The notes: generated by a model from the letters alone, not told the origin. A stretch of 64,000 nucleotides of DNA from Hyphomicrobiales bacterium (GCA_900471525.1 UCEZ01000052.1:130437-194436); one strand, 5' to 3'; positions 1-9,565 are shown, counted from the stretch's first letter. Numbers and translations are program-made.

Positions 1-24
1 TAAACCAGAACTGGAGACGTCTTT

Positions 25-264
25 ATGTCGAAAATCGGTGCATTCGAAGCGAAAACGCATTTCTCATCCCTGTTGGACCGCGTTGCAAATGGTGAAGAAA
101 TCACGATCACCAAACACGGAAAGGCAGTTGCCCGACTCGTCAGCGCTGAAACCATCGAAGCCTCGGCACCTGAAAGCGCTTTCCAGAAGCTGAAAGAACT
201 GCGCCGCTCAAAGACGCTGGCCGGCCTTTCATGGCAGGAACTGCGGGATGAAGGTCGGAAATGA
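25..264 (+). CDS. Phd/YefM-type antitoxin
   Basis: 79 aa antitoxin of a type II toxin-antitoxin pair. The N-terminus (MSKIGAFEAKTHFSSLL, then a basic ITITKHGKAVARL stretch) is the typical Phd/YefM fold that dimerises and binds its own operator; the C-terminal helical tail is expected to wrap the toxin. Start is ATG at 25 with GGAGACGTCTTT upstream. It overlaps the downstream PIN-domain toxin by 4 nt, which fits translational coupling and tight stoichiometry. Autoregulation by the complex is usual in the family; the operator would lie in the first 24 bases or before the window. Confidence 0.9.
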   Translation: MSKIGAFEAKTHFSSLLDRVANGEEITITKHGKAVARLVSAETIEASAPESAFQKLKELRRSKTLAGLSWQELRDEGRK

Positions 265-677
265 CAATTGTCATTGACGCTTCGATTGCGCTTGCATGGT
301 GTTTTGAGGATGAGGCTTCGGATGAAACCGATGCCGTTGCGCAGGACCTGATCGCAAGCGGCGGCCTCGTTCCGTCGCTCTTCCACCTGGAGCTTGCAAA
401 CGTATTGCTCCAGGCCGAACGGCGCGGGCGCATCTCACCCTCTGAGATTGCTCAAAGACTCGACCTGATTGCCCAAATGCCAATCGAGACCGACCCTCAA
501 ACCGCCGGTAGAGCATGGGGTGATACGTTATCTCTTGCGAGAGCGCACAAATTGACGAGCTACGATGCTGCTTATCTTGAACTTGCGGCACGCAGAGGCG
601 CTACACTCGCGACCAAGGATAAAGCGTTAGCGGCAGCGGCTAACCAACTCGGGGTGCCCCTGACGATCCAGCAATAG
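261..677 (+). CDS. vapC: VapC-type PIN-domain ribonuclease toxin
   Basis: 138 aa PIN-domain protein, the toxin partner of the preceding antitoxin. The acidic residues expected to hold Mg2+ in the nuclease site are visible: D6 (in VIDASIALAW), E44 (HLELANVLL), D102 (SYDAAYLELA) and D120 (ATKDKAL). VapC toxins cleave RNA, often tRNA anticodon loops or rRNA; the target here is unknown. Start ATG overlaps the antitoxin stop region by 4 nt. Length is normal, all four acidic residues are present, so the toxin looks intact. It is followed by a hairpin terminator. Confidence 0.92.
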   Translation: MTIVIDASIALAWCFEDEASDETDAVAQDLIASGGLVPSLFHLELANVLLQAERRGRISPSEIAQRLDLIAQMPIETDPQTAGRAWGDTLSLARAHKLTSYDAAYLELAARRGATLATKDKALAAAANQLGVPLTIQQ

Positions 678-684
678 AGGGAAA

Positions 685-708
685 AGGGCCGGAGAACCGG
701 CCATTTTC
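685..708. terminator. Bidirectional rho-independent terminator
   Basis: GGCCGG AGAA CCGGCC hairpin with A-run on the left and ATTTTC on the right, between the converging toxin gene and the dehydratase gene, so it can stop transcription from both sides. Confidence 0.75.
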
Positions 709-725
709 TAAGTGAACTGAACAGA

Positions 726-2465
726 TCAGTGGCTGTCCTTGCCGACTGCATTTCCGCGACATCCCTTGAGGAAGTCGAGGTCGGCGCCGGTATCGGCTCC
801 CTGGACATGTTGCTGGTGCAGCCAGGCATAGCCGGACGTCGGCAGATCATGGTTCGGCTTCCATTCGGCAAGCCGCTGCGCCAACTCCTCGTCGGAAATG
901 TCGACATGCAGGCGGCGGTTCGGCACGTCCAGCTCGATCATGTCGCCGTTCCTCACGACCGCAAGCGGTCCGCCGACCGCAGCTTCCGGCGAGGTGTGCA
1001 GCACGACGGTGCCATAGGCTGTGCCGGACATGCGGGCGTCGGAAATGCGCACCATGTCGGTGATGCCCTTCTTCAGCACTTTTGGAGGAAGACCCATGTT
1101 GCCGACCTCTGCCATACCGGGATAGCCCTTCGGCCCACAGTTCTTCATGACCATGACGCAGGTCTCGTCGATGTCGAGATTGTCGTCATTGATCTTGGCC
1201 TTGTAGTCGTCGATGTCCTCGAACACCACGGCACGGCCACGATGCGTCAACAGATGCGGCGAGGCCGCCGACGGCTTCAGCACCGCGCCCTTCGGCGCGA
1301 GATTGCCGCGCAGCACGACGATGCCGCCCGACTGCGTCAACGCCTTTTCGGCGGGCAGGATGACGTCCTCGTTCCAGTTGACGACGTCCTTGACCTCGTC
1401 CCACACGGTTTCGCCGGAAACTGTCAGCGCGTCCTTGTGCAGGAGACCCGCCTCGCCGAGGCGCTTCAGCACCACCGGCAGACCGCCGGCATAGAAAAAC
1501 TCCTCCATCAGGTACTTGCCCGACGGCATCAGGTTGACGATGGTCGGGACATCGCGACCGCAGCGGTCCCAGTCATCAAGCGTCAGGTCGATGCCGACGC
1601 GGCCTGCCATGGCGAGCAGGTGGATGACGGCATTGGTCGATCCGCCGATCGCCGCATTGGTGCGGATGGCATTTTCGAAGGCCTGCTTCGTCATGATGTC
1701 GGATGGCTTCAGGTCATCCTTGACCATCTGGACGATACGCCGGCCGGTGAGCTGCGCCATGACCTTGCGGCGGGAATCGACCCCCGGGATCGCGGCGTTG
1801 CCGGACAGCGCCATGCCGAGCGCCTCGGCCATGGAGGCCATGGTGGAGGCGGTGCCCATGGTGTTGCAGGTGCCCGACGAACGGCTCATCGAGGCTTCGG
1901 CCTCGAGGAATTCGGCCTGCGTCATCTCGCCGGCCTTCACCATTTCGGAAAACTTCCACAGATGCGTGCCGGAGCCGACGCGTTCACCGCGGAAATAGCC
2001 GTTCAGCATCGGCCCACCGGTGACGACGATCGAAGGCAGATCGACGGACGCGGCTGCCATGATCAACGACGGCGTGGTCTTGTCACAACCGACCATCAAC
2101 ACGCAGCCATCCATCGGCTGGCCGCGGATCGTTTCCTCGATCGAGAGGGCCGCAAGGTTGCGGTACATCATCGCGGTCGGGCGGAAGGTATTTTCGGAGG
2201 CCGAGAACACCGGCACTTCCATAGGAAAGCCGCCTGCTTCCCAGATGCCGGCCTTCACTTTTTCGGCAAGCTCGCGCAGATGGCCGTTGCACGGCGTCAT
2301 ATCCGACCAGGTGTTGAGAATGCCGATAACCGGGCGTCCGTCGAACAGGTCGTGCGGATATCCCTGGTTCTTCATCCAGCCGCGGTGATAGATCACGTCA
2401 CGGCTCGTGCCGCCGTACCATTCCTGCGAGCGCAGCTTGCGCGGCCACTCAGCTTTCTTCTTCAT
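726..2465 (-). CDS. L-arabonate dehydratase (IlvD/Edd family)
   Basis: 579 aa Fe-S dehydratase that converts L-arabonate to 2-dehydro-3-deoxy-L-arabonate in the non-phosphorylative L-arabinose pathway. The sequence closely resembles, from memory, the structurally characterised Rhizobium leguminosarum sugar-acid dehydratase. The 2Fe-2S cysteines are C59 (DMTPCNG), C127 (VGCDKT, followed by K129, the carbamylated Mg ligand in the family) and C200 (SGTCNTMG); the catalytic serine is S480 (ARMSGTAYG). It is the last gene of a minus-strand set downstream of gguABC and an aldehyde dehydrogenase, 55 nt after the latter. The family also acts on D-fuconate and D-galactonate, so the substrate may be broader. 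Confidence 0.93.
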   Translation of the reverse strand: MKKKAEWPRKLRSQEWYGGTSRDVIYHRGWMKNQGYPHDLFDGRPVIGILNTWSDMTPCNGHLRELAEKVKAGIWEAGGFPMEVPVFSASENTFRPTAMMYRNLAALSIEETIRGQPMDGCVLMVGCDKTTPSLIMAAASVDLPSIVVTGGPMLNGYFRGERVGSGTHLWKFSEMVKAGEMTQAEFLEAEASMSRSSGTCNTMGTASTMASMAEALGMALSGNAAIPGVDSRRKVMAQLTGRRIVQMVKDDLKPSDIMTKQAFENAIRTNAAIGGSTNAVIHLLAMAGRVGIDLTLDDWDRCGRDVPTIVNLMPSGKYLMEEFFYAGGLPVVLKRLGEAGLLHKDALTVSGETVWDEVKDVVNWNEDVILPAEKALTQSGGIVVLRGNLAPKGAVLKPSAASPHLLTHRGRAVVFEDIDDYKAKINDDNLDIDETCVMVMKNCGPKGYPGMAEVGNMGLPPKVLKKGITDMVRISDARMSGTAYGTVVLHTSPEAAVGGPLAVVRNGDMIELDVPNRRLHVDISDEELAQRLAEWKPNHDLPTSGYAWLHQQHVQGADTGADLDFLKGCRGNAVGKDSH

Positions 2466-2520
2466 TGTCGTCGTATCCTTTTAAGTGCCGGACCGGTCGG
2501 ACCGGTTCGGCGAAAAATGC

Positions 2521-3954
2521 TTACGCCAGCGTGTAGGCGGTTTTTACCACGGTGAAGAACTCGGCCGCATATTTGCCTTGCTCGCGCGAACCGAAGGAGG
2601 AGGCCTTGCGGCCGCCGAACGGCACATGGAAATCAACACCGGCGGTCGGCAGGTTGACCATCACCATGCCGGCTTCCGAGTTGCGCTTGAAATGCGTCGC
2701 GTGCTTCAGGCTCGTCGTCGCGATGCCGGCAGAAAGACCGAACGGCGTGTCATTGGCTGTGTGAAGCGCTTCCTCATAATCCTTGACCCGGATGACGGAC
2801 GCGACCGGGCCGAAGATCTCCTCACGGGAGATCCGCATCTGGTTGGTCGCTTCGGTAAACAGCGTTGGCTGCAAATAGAAGCCGGGGTTCTCGCGCGAAA
2901 TTGTCTCGCCCCCGAAAGCGAGCTTGGCACCTTCCTGCTTGCCGATGGCGATATAGTCGGTGTCGGTGGCAAGCTGGCGCTCGTCCACCACCGGGCCGAT
3001 ATGCGTGCCGGCCTTCAGCGCGTCATCGACCACCAGCGTCTTCAGCTTTTCGGTCAAGGCCGCAACGAATTTGTCGTGGATGCCTTCGGTGACGATCAGG
3101 CGCGACGACGCGGTGCAGCGCTGGCCCGTCGAGAAGAAGCCGGAATTGGCAGCAGCTTCGACGGCGACGGTGAGATCGGCATCGTCAAGCACGACCATCG
3201 GGTTCTTGCCGCCCATTTCCAGCTGGAACTTGCGGTTATGTTCGATGGACGAAGCAGCGACGCGCTTGCCGGTGCCGGTCGAGCCGGTAAACGTGATGCC
3301 GGCGAGATCCGGGCTGTCGAGCATCGCCTGGCCGACGACCGATCCCTTGCCCATGACGAGATTGAGAACACCCTTCGGCAGGCCGGCGCGATGCAGGATA
3401 TCGACGATGGCCCATGAGCAACCCGGCACCAGTTCGGCCGGTTTGAAGACAACGGTGTTGCCGTAGCAGAGCGCAGGCGCAATCTTCCATGCAGGGATCG
3501 CGATCGGAAAATTCCACGGCGTGATGATGCCGATGACGCCGATCGGTTCGCGAGTGATTTCGACGCCGATGTTCGGACGCACCGACGGCAGCACTTCGCC
3601 CGCAAGACGCAAGGCTTCGCCAGCGAAGAAATCGAATATCTGCGCCGAGCGGATCGTCTCGCCGATCGCTTCCGGAAGCGTCTTGCCTTCTTCGCGGGCG
3701 AGCAAGTTTCCAAGCTCTTCCTTGCGGGCCAAAATCTCGTCAGCGGTCTTCTTCAGGATCGCATGGCGTTCGAGAATACCCGAGCGGGACCATGCCGGAA
3801 ACGCTGCCTTGGCCGCCGCGATTGCGGTCTTGGCATCATCCGCACTGGCGCTGGCATAGAGACCGACAATTTCATTGGTGTTCGAGGGGTTGATGTTCTC
3901 GACCCCGTTGCTGCCGACCCATTCGCCGGCGATCAGGTTGTGATGAAGTGTCAT
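2521..3954 (-). CDS. 2,5-dioxovalerate (alpha-ketoglutarate semialdehyde) dehydrogenase
   Basis: 477 aa NAD(P)-dependent aldehyde dehydrogenase. In this context it should oxidise alpha-ketoglutarate semialdehyde to 2-oxoglutarate, the last step of the arabonate branch. Catalytic features are complete: N148 (PWNF), K171 (FKPAE), E246 (LEMGGKNP) and nucleophile C280 (GQRCTAS). The start at 3954 is chosen because GGAGG lies 10 nt upstream; an in-frame start 10 codons earlier would place that ribosome site inside the gene. It lies between gguC and the dehydratase on the same strand. Family assignment is firm; the substrate is inferred from neighbours. Confidence 0.88.
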   Translation of the reverse strand: MTLHHNLIAGEWVGSNGVENINPSNTNEIVGLYASASADDAKTAIAAAKAAFPAWSRSGILERHAILKKTADEILARKEELGNLLAREEGKTLPEAIGETIRSAQIFDFFAGEALRLAGEVLPSVRPNIGVEITREPIGVIGIITPWNFPIAIPAWKIAPALCYGNTVVFKPAELVPGCSWAIVDILHRAGLPKGVLNLVMGKGSVVGQAMLDSPDLAGITFTGSTGTGKRVAASSIEHNRKFQLEMGGKNPMVVLDDADLTVAVEAAANSGFFSTGQRCTASSRLIVTEGIHDKFVAALTEKLKTLVVDDALKAGTHIGPVVDERQLATDTDYIAIGKQEGAKLAFGGETISRENPGFYLQPTLFTEATNQMRISREEIFGPVASVIRVKDYEEALHTANDTPFGLSAGIATTSLKHATHFKRNSEAGMVMVNLPTAGVDFHVPFGGRKASSFGSREQGKYAAEFFTVVKTAYTLA

Positions 3955-4026
3955 GGGCTTGAAGCCTCCTTGGTTTTTCCGCAAGCACCTTTGGGAGCGG
4001 CGCGTTGCTTTCTGAAATGCGGCAAC

Positions 4027-5019
4027 TCAGAGCTGGCCGATGATGATCTCGTTTTCACCGGCGATCGCCAGCGTGTTGCGCAGCGGCAGGCCGAACTCGG
4101 ACGCCTCGATTTCGAAGATGTCGCCGGCCTGCGTCTTGACACCATCGCCGAAGGACAGCGTCGCCGTTCCGAACATATGGACATGCACATCGCCCGGCGC
4201 ACGGAAGATGCCGTATTTGAAGTGGTGATATTCCAGATTGGCGAAAGTGTGGGACATGTTGGCTTCACCCGACAGGAACGGCTTTTCCCACAAGACGGCA
4301 CCATCGCGGATAATGCGCGACGTGCCACGAATGTCGGCCGGCGCTTCGCCAATCCGAATTTCGGGGCCGAAACTCGCCGGCCGCAGCTTGGAATGCGCGA
4401 GATAGAGATAGTTGACACGCTCGGTCACGTGGTCGGAGAACTCATTGGCCACGGCAAAACCGATACGGAACGGCGCCCCCTTGTCGGAGATCACGTAGAT
4501 GCCGGCCATTTCCGGCTCTTCGCCACCGTCCTGCGCAAAGGACGGCGAGACGAGGTCGCCACCCGGCGCAACCGTTTGGCTACCGTTGCCCTTGTAGAAC
4601 CATTCGGGCTGCACGCCCTTTTCGCCCGGCTTCGGCTTGCCGCCTTCGAGGCCCATCTTGAACATTTTCATCGTATCGGTGGCACCCTCCTCCACCTTTG
4701 ACACGGCGGCGTGCATCGCATCACGGGTCGATGCAGAGCCGAGATGGGTGAGACCGGTACCGGTCAGATGCAGATGCGCATCGTCCGGATGGGTGATCGG
4801 CGGCAGAAAGTTGCCCTTGGCGTAGACGTCCTGAAGATCGACTTCGTCGCCAAGACCATGCGCCTCGACAACAGCCTTCAGGGTCTTGCCCGAATTCGCC
4901 GCTTCCATCGCCAGCGCATAGACGCTGGCAGCACCTTTCACGGCGCGGGCACCCTCGCCCAATTCGCGAACGGCAACCGTGATCGAGCCGTCATTGTTCT
5001 TCACCTGGGAAATCAGCAC
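4027..5019 (-). CDS. gguC: GguC / AraD1-family protein (FAH superfamily)
   Basis: About 330 aa from a GTG start (VLISQVKNNDG) with AAGGAC 6 nt upstream; an ATG-type start further upstream (to 5085) adds residues that do not look conserved. GguC is long known as the third gene of the chvE-gguAB operon. The AraD1 family has been proposed to dehydrate 2-dehydro-3-deoxy-L-arabonate to alpha-ketoglutarate semialdehyde, which would fill exactly the step missing between the two flanking enzymes. The C-terminal part carries a fumarylacetoacetate-hydrolase-like fold signature. Name by synteny is strong; the reaction is inference. Confidence 0.85.
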   Translation of the reverse strand: MLISQVKNNDGSITVAVRELGEGARAVKGAASVYALAMEAANSGKTLKAVVEAHGLGDEVDLQDVYAKGNFLPPITHPDDAHLHLTGTGLTHLGSASTRDAMHAAVSKVEEGATDTMKMFKMGLEGGKPKPGEKGVQPEWFYKGNGSQTVAPGGDLVSPSFAQDGGEEPEMAGIYVISDKGAPFRIGFAVANEFSDHVTERVNYLYLAHSKLRPASFGPEIRIGEAPADIRGTSRIIRDGAVLWEKPFLSGEANMSHTFANLEYHHFKYGIFRAPGDVHVHMFGTATLSFGDGVKTQAGDIFEIEASEFGLPLRNTLAIAGENEIIIGQL

Positions 5020-5248
5020 AGCCTTGTCCTTTTCTAGATCCGGGCTGTTTTTCGGCGTCCAGCAGCTGGCTTTCGGCAACAACAACCCATTGGGAGACGC
5101 TCAAGCGCTCCCATTCGTGGCGGCGCACCGCCGTTCTCGTCATGATGCGTGGGCCGGAGCGCTATCGTCTCGGTGAGCGCGAAAGACGCCCCGGCTCCAG
5201 TTTACGCTGTTCAGGCAAAGCCTGAAGCGCGGGACGGACCGGAACCGG

Positions 5249-6550
5249 TCAGCCCTTGTTCTTGTTGTAGACGTCGAAGAACACGGCGGCGAGAAGCACC
5301 AGACCCTTGACGAGCTGCTGATAATCGATGCCGAGACCCATGATCGACATGCCGTTGTTCATGACGCCCATGATGAAGGCGCCGATGACCGCGCCGGTGA
5401 TCTTGCCCACGCCGCCGGAGGCGGAAGCCCCACCAATGAAGCAGGCCGCGATGACGTCAAGCTCGAAGCCGACACCGGCCTTTGGCGTCGCCGAGTTCAA
5501 ACGCGCCGCGATGATCATGCCGGCAAGCGCTGCAAGTACGCCCATGTTGACGAAGGTGTAGAAGGTCAGGCGCTCGGTGTTGATACCGGAGAGCTTGGCA
5601 GCCTTGACGTTGCCACCCATGGCATAGATGCGGCGGCCGATCGTCGAGCGTGTGGTGATGAACGTATAGAGCCCGATCAGCACGGCCATCACGACCAGAA
5701 CGTTCGGGAAGCCACGATAGGTCGAGAGCTGGAAACCGAGGAAGATCGATACGAGGCTGATAATGGCCATCTGCCCGACAAAGAACGCGAAAGGCTCGTT
5801 CTCGGTGTTGTGGCGGTCATTGACAGCGCGATTTCGAAGGCCGTTGTAGACCATAAAAGCAACTGCGATCAGCACGGCAACCAAAGCAAAAAGATTCGTG
5901 ATGGTCCACTGAACAATGATGAATTGAGGATCCGGCCAATGCAGCGCCCAGCTCGTGCCATCCATGACAGGCTGTTGAAATTGAAGCCAAGGGGTGGAAA
6001 AGGAAATTGGAGTTAAAAATCCCAGCAAGTCAGGCACGAAACCCGTGGACAGAACCTGGAATTCCTTCGGGAACGGGCCGATCGGGCGATTCTGCAGGAC
6101 GACATAGGTGACGCCGCGGAAAACGAGCATGCCGGCAAGCGTGACGATGAAGGCCGGGATCTTCTGATAGGCGATCCAGTAGCCCTGCGCCGCGCCGATC
6201 ACCCCCCCGAGGATGAGACACAAGGGCACGACGATCGAGTAATGCACGCCCCATTTCACGAGCATGATGGCGGAAAGCCCACCAGTCAGGGCGACGATCG
6301 AGCCGACCGACAGGTCGATATGGCCCGCCACGATGATCAGAAGCATGCCCAGCGCCATGATGACGATGAACGAATTCTGCAAGATCAGGTTGGTGATGTT
6401 GACGGGACGGAACAGAACACCGCCAGTCACGATCTGGAAGAACAGCATGATGACGACGAGAGCGACAAGCAGGCCGTATTCGCGGATATTGTTTCTGAGA
6501 TAGTCCCCGATGGAGGGCGTGGTTTTTAGAGCGCTGGTTTCGGCGACCAT
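5249..6550 (-). CDS. gguB: Sugar ABC transporter permease GguB
   Basis: 433 aa inner-membrane permease of the MmsB/XylH type with many hydrophobic segments and the family signatures GHIDLSVGSIVAL (about residue 75) and IGGASASGGVGKI near the C-terminus. It forms the channel for the ChvE-bound sugars with GguA. Its ATG overlaps the GguA stop by one base (TAATG), so the two are translationally coupled. The C-terminal end is followed by a 229-nt gap before gguC that contains imperfect hairpins but no gene I can support. Confidence 0.93.
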   Translation of the reverse strand: MVAETSALKTTPSIGDYLRNNIREYGLLVALVVIMLFFQIVTGGVLFRPVNITNLILQNSFIVIMALGMLLIIVAGHIDLSVGSIVALTGGLSAIMLVKWGVHYSIVVPLCLILGGVIGAAQGYWIAYQKIPAFIVTLAGMLVFRGVTYVVLQNRPIGPFPKEFQVLSTGFVPDLLGFLTPISFSTPWLQFQQPVMDGTSWALHWPDPQFIIVQWTITNLFALVAVLIAVAFMVYNGLRNRAVNDRHNTENEPFAFFVGQMAIISLVSIFLGFQLSTYRGFPNVLVVMAVLIGLYTFITTRSTIGRRIYAMGGNVKAAKLSGINTERLTFYTFVNMGVLAALAGMIIAARLNSATPKAGVGFELDVIAACFIGGASASGGVGKITGAVIGAFIMGVMNNGMSIMGLGIDYQQLVKGLVLLAAVFFDVYNKNKG

Positions 6551-8085
6551 TAGTGTTTCTCCCCGGAGCGCATGATGGCGCGCATGATGGATTCCTGGCT
6601 TGCTTCTTTCCTCGAAAGCTCGGCGACGATACGACCTTCGTTCATCACGTAGATCCGGTCGCAGGTACCGAGGAGTTCAGGCATTTCCGATGAGATCATC
6701 AGGATGCCCTTACCTTCGGCGGCAAGCTGGTTGATGATGGAATAGATTTCGTATTTCGCACCGACATCGATACCACGCGTCGGCTCGTCGAGGATCAGAA
6801 CCTCGGGATTGGTAAACAGCCACTTGGACAGCACGACCTTCTGCTGGTTGCCGCCGGACAGATTGACTGCTTCCTGATAGATCGAATGGGACCGGATGCG
6901 CAGTTTCGACCGGTAGTCGGTCGCGACCTTGCGTTCCTTGTAGTCATCGATCACACCGCTACTGGCAACCGCATTCAGATTGGACAGCGTCGTGTTGTGC
7001 ATGATGTTGTTGTTCAGCACCAGGCCGAGCTGCTTGCGGTCTTCGGTGACATAGGCAAGCCCGGCATCAATGGCGCGCGGAATGGTGCTCACATCCACGG
7101 ACTTGCCGTGCATACGGACTTCGCCGGTGATCTTGTGGCCCCAGGACCTGCCGAAGATGCTCATCGCAGTCTCGGTGCGGCCGGCGCCCATGAGACCCGC
7201 GATGCCGACCACCTCGCCCGCACGGACAGTGAAGTTGATGTCGTGCAGGAATTGCCGGTCGCGGTGCTGCTGGTGGAAGACGTTCCAGTTCTTCACCTCG
7301 AGCAGGGTCTCACCGACCTTCGGCTCGCGTGGCGGATAACGGTCTTCCATGTCGCGGCCGACCATGCCCTTGATGATCCGGTCCTCACTGATGTCCTCGT
7401 TGTGACAGTCGAGCGTTTCGACCGTGCCGCCATCGCGCAGGATGGTGATCTTGTCGGCGACCTTCTTGATCTCATTCAGTTTGTGCGAAATGATGATCGA
7501 GGTCATGCCCTGCTTGCGGAATTCCATCAGCAGCTTCAACAGCGCATCGGAATCAGTTTCGTTCAGGGAAGCCGTCGGCTCGTCGAGGATGAGCAGCCGG
7601 ACCTTCTTTGAGAGTGCCTTGGCGATTTCCACGAGCTGCTGCTTGCCGACACCAATATCGGTGATGCGGACCGAAGGCGCTTCCCTCAGACCCACCTTGT
7701 CGAGCAGCCCTTGCGTGCGTGCAAATGTCTGCTTCCAGTCGATGACGCCGTTTGTGGCGATTTCGTTGCCGAGAAAGATATTTTCGGCGATCGAAAGAAG
7801 CGGCACGAGTGCCAGCTCCTGGTGAATGATGATGATCCCGAGATGTTCGCTATCGGAAATTGTCGAGAAATGGCGAACTTCGCGATCGTAATGGATTTCG
7901 CCGTCATAAGTGCCGGCGGGATAGACGCCGCTCAACACCTTCATCAGGGTTGATTTGCCGGCACCGTTTTCCCCGACCAACGCGTGAATTTCACCCTCGC
8001 GAACCTTGAGATTAACGTTATCCAAGGCCTTTACGCCCGGGAACGTCTTGGTGATGCCCCGCATTTCGAGAATGATGTTGTCCAT
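6550..8085 (-). CDS. gguA: Sugar ABC transporter ATP-binding protein GguA
   Basis: 511 aa tandem ATPase of the MglA/XylG type. Domain 1 has an intact Walker A (GENGAGKST), signature region (GVGKQQLVEIAKAL) and Walker B (LLILDEP); domain 2 has the degenerate Walker A (GLMGAGRTE) usual for the family and LSGGNQQK plus LILDEP. Start MDNIILEMRG at 8085 is preferred (AGGA about 10 nt upstream); a start 15 codons earlier is possible. It powers import of sugars bound by ChvE through GguB. Confidence 0.93.
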   Translation of the reverse strand: MDNIILEMRGITKTFPGVKALDNVNLKVREGEIHALVGENGAGKSTLMKVLSGVYPAGTYDGEIHYDREVRHFSTISDSEHLGIIIIHQELALVPLLSIAENIFLGNEIATNGVIDWKQTFARTQGLLDKVGLREAPSVRITDIGVGKQQLVEIAKALSKKVRLLILDEPTASLNETDSDALLKLLMEFRKQGMTSIIISHKLNEIKKVADKITILRDGGTVETLDCHNEDISEDRIIKGMVGRDMEDRYPPREPKVGETLLEVKNWNVFHQQHRDRQFLHDINFTVRAGEVVGIAGLMGAGRTETAMSIFGRSWGHKITGEVRMHGKSVDVSTIPRAIDAGLAYVTEDRKQLGLVLNNNIMHNTTLSNLNAVASSGVIDDYKERKVATDYRSKLRIRSHSIYQEAVNLSGGNQQKVVLSKWLFTNPEVLILDEPTRGIDVGAKYEIYSIINQLAAEGKGILMISSEMPELLGTCDRIYVMNEGRIVAELSRKEASQESIMRAIMRSGEKH

Positions 8086-8155
8086 GTTCAGGTATTCCTG
8101 CGGCAGTCCGTGAATGATGAGGTCAGACACAACGACAATACAAGTCTCTCATCAA

Positions 8156-8186
8156 GATAAAAGGGCCCGCAAGTGATCGCGGGCCC
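8156..8186 (-). terminator. Terminator between chvE and gguA
   Basis: On the minus strand GGGCCCGC GATCACTT GCGGGCCC is followed by TTTTATC. It sits just after chvE and before gguA, so it probably makes the abundant binding protein mRNA separate from a smaller read-through transcript for gguABC. Confidence 0.8.
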
Positions 8187-8204
8187 AGGATGGAAAAGAC
8201 AGGA

Positions 8205-9272
8205 TCAGTTGTTGATCTGGTCTTCCGTGTAATAGCCGGCGCCGACCAGAACGTCCTTGACGTTGGTCTTGTCGACTGCAACCGGCTTCAGGAGGTAGGA
8301 CGGAATAACCTTGACACCGTTGTCGTAGGTCTTGGTGTCGTTGATTTCCGGCTCCTTGCCGCCGATGATGGCGTCCGTCATGGAGACGGCAACCTTGGCA
8401 AGCTCGCGGGTATCCTTGAAGATCGAGGAATACTGTTCGCCAGCGAGGATCGACTTGACCGACGGAAGTTCAGCGTCCTGGCCGGTAACGATCGGCATCG
8501 GCAGATCGCCGGAACCGTAGCCAACGCCCTTCAGAGCCGAAAGGATGCCGATGGAGAGACCATCGTAAGGCGACAGAACGCCATCAACCTTGGCATCGGT
8601 GTAGGTCGAGGAGAGCAGGTTTTCCATGCGGGCCTGTGCAACGGCACCGTCCCAACGCAGCGTACCGACCTGGTCCATGCCCTGCTGGCCGGACTTGATG
8701 ACGATCTTCTTGGCGTCGATCAGCGGCTGCAGAACCGACATTGCGCCGTCGTAGAAGAAGAAGGCGTTGTTGTCGTCCGGCGAACCGCCGAAGAGTTCAA
8801 CATTCTTCGGCTCGGTCGCGCCGTCGAGCTTCAGGCCGTTGACGAGCGTCGTTGCCTGGAGAACGCCAACCTGGAAGTTGTCGAACGTTGCGTAGTAGTC
8901 GACGTTGCCGGAATCGCGGATCAGGCGATCGTAAGCAATGACCTTGACGCCGGCTTCGTGAGCCTTCGCCAGAATGTCGGAAAGCGTCGTGCCGTCGATA
9001 GCGCCGATGATGAGAACCTTGGCACCCTTGGTGACCATGTTTTCGATCTGGGCCAGCTGGTTCGGAATATCGTCGTCAGCAAACTGCAGGTCCGGGGTGT
9101 AGCCGGCTTCCTTGAACAGCTTTTCCATGGTCTCGCCGTCGGAAATCCAGCGGGTCGAGGTCTTGGTCGGCATCGAGATGCCGACGGTGCCCTTGTCCTG
9201 GGCGATCGCCGGAACGACGAACGACGCCACGCTGAGCGCTGCGGCGGCGAGAAGCGAAGTAATCAATTTCAT
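8205..9272 (-). CDS. chvE: Multiple sugar-binding periplasmic receptor ChvE
   Basis: 355 aa periplasmic sugar-binding protein with a clear signal peptide (MKLITSLLAAAALSVASF..., predicted cut after AIA). The mature part is a periplasmic-binding-protein fold of the xylose/galactose type (GAIDGTTLSDIL, AYDRLIRDS, VTGQDAE). In Agrobacterium ChvE binds arabinose, galactose, glucose and related sugars, feeds GguAB, and also signals to VirA during virulence induction and to chemotaxis. Start at 9272 follows GGGAG at a 6-nt spacing; the longer frame to 9350 lacks support. Divergent from gbpR. Confidence 0.95.
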   Translation of the reverse strand: MKLITSLLAAAALSVASFVVPAIAQDKGTVGISMPTKTSTRWISDGETMEKLFKEAGYTPDLQFADDDIPNQLAQIENMVTKGAKVLIIGAIDGTTLSDILAKAHEAGVKVIAYDRLIRDSGNVDYYATFDNFQVGVLQATTLVNGLKLDGATEPKNVELFGGSPDDNNAFFFYDGAMSVLQPLIDAKKIVIKSGQQGMDQVGTLRWDGAVAQARMENLLSSTYTDAKVDGVLSPYDGLSIGILSALKGVGYGSGDLPMPIVTGQDAELPSVKSILAGEQYSSIFKDTRELAKVAVSMTDAIIGGKEPEINDTKTYDNGVKVIPSYLLKPVAVDKTNVKDVLVGAGYYTEDQINN

Positions 9273-9565
9273 GTATCTCTCCCTGAGTGTTGATCCAGGC
9301 GGCAGCCAGCCAGCCTCGATATGCAGCGCTTCGCGTAGCCGAGAGATCAAAAATCTCTTGGCGGAGGTTTAAGGGGTGAAAGAAAGCCCTCCCAGGCCTT
9401 ACACGCTCCCAAGCACGCTGGCGCACATGGCCGCAAACTGGAATCAAACATCATAACTGTCAAATACAATATAGGTGTATCCTCATAACAATTTCGATAT
9501 AACAAGCCAGAACAGTGTGATTTTTTGCAAATGCGAAGGCATTTTTCTCGGAAGGCGGGTAAAAT

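Noticed and set aside
729..2555. A 608-codon plus-strand frame opposite the arabonate dehydratase
   Set aside because: The minus-strand protein has all catalytic residues; the plus frame is His/Arg-rich shadow coding common in GC-rich genomes.
5020..5248. A small gene in the gap between gguB and gguC
   Set aside because: No start with ribosome site and no plausible protein; only imperfect hairpins.
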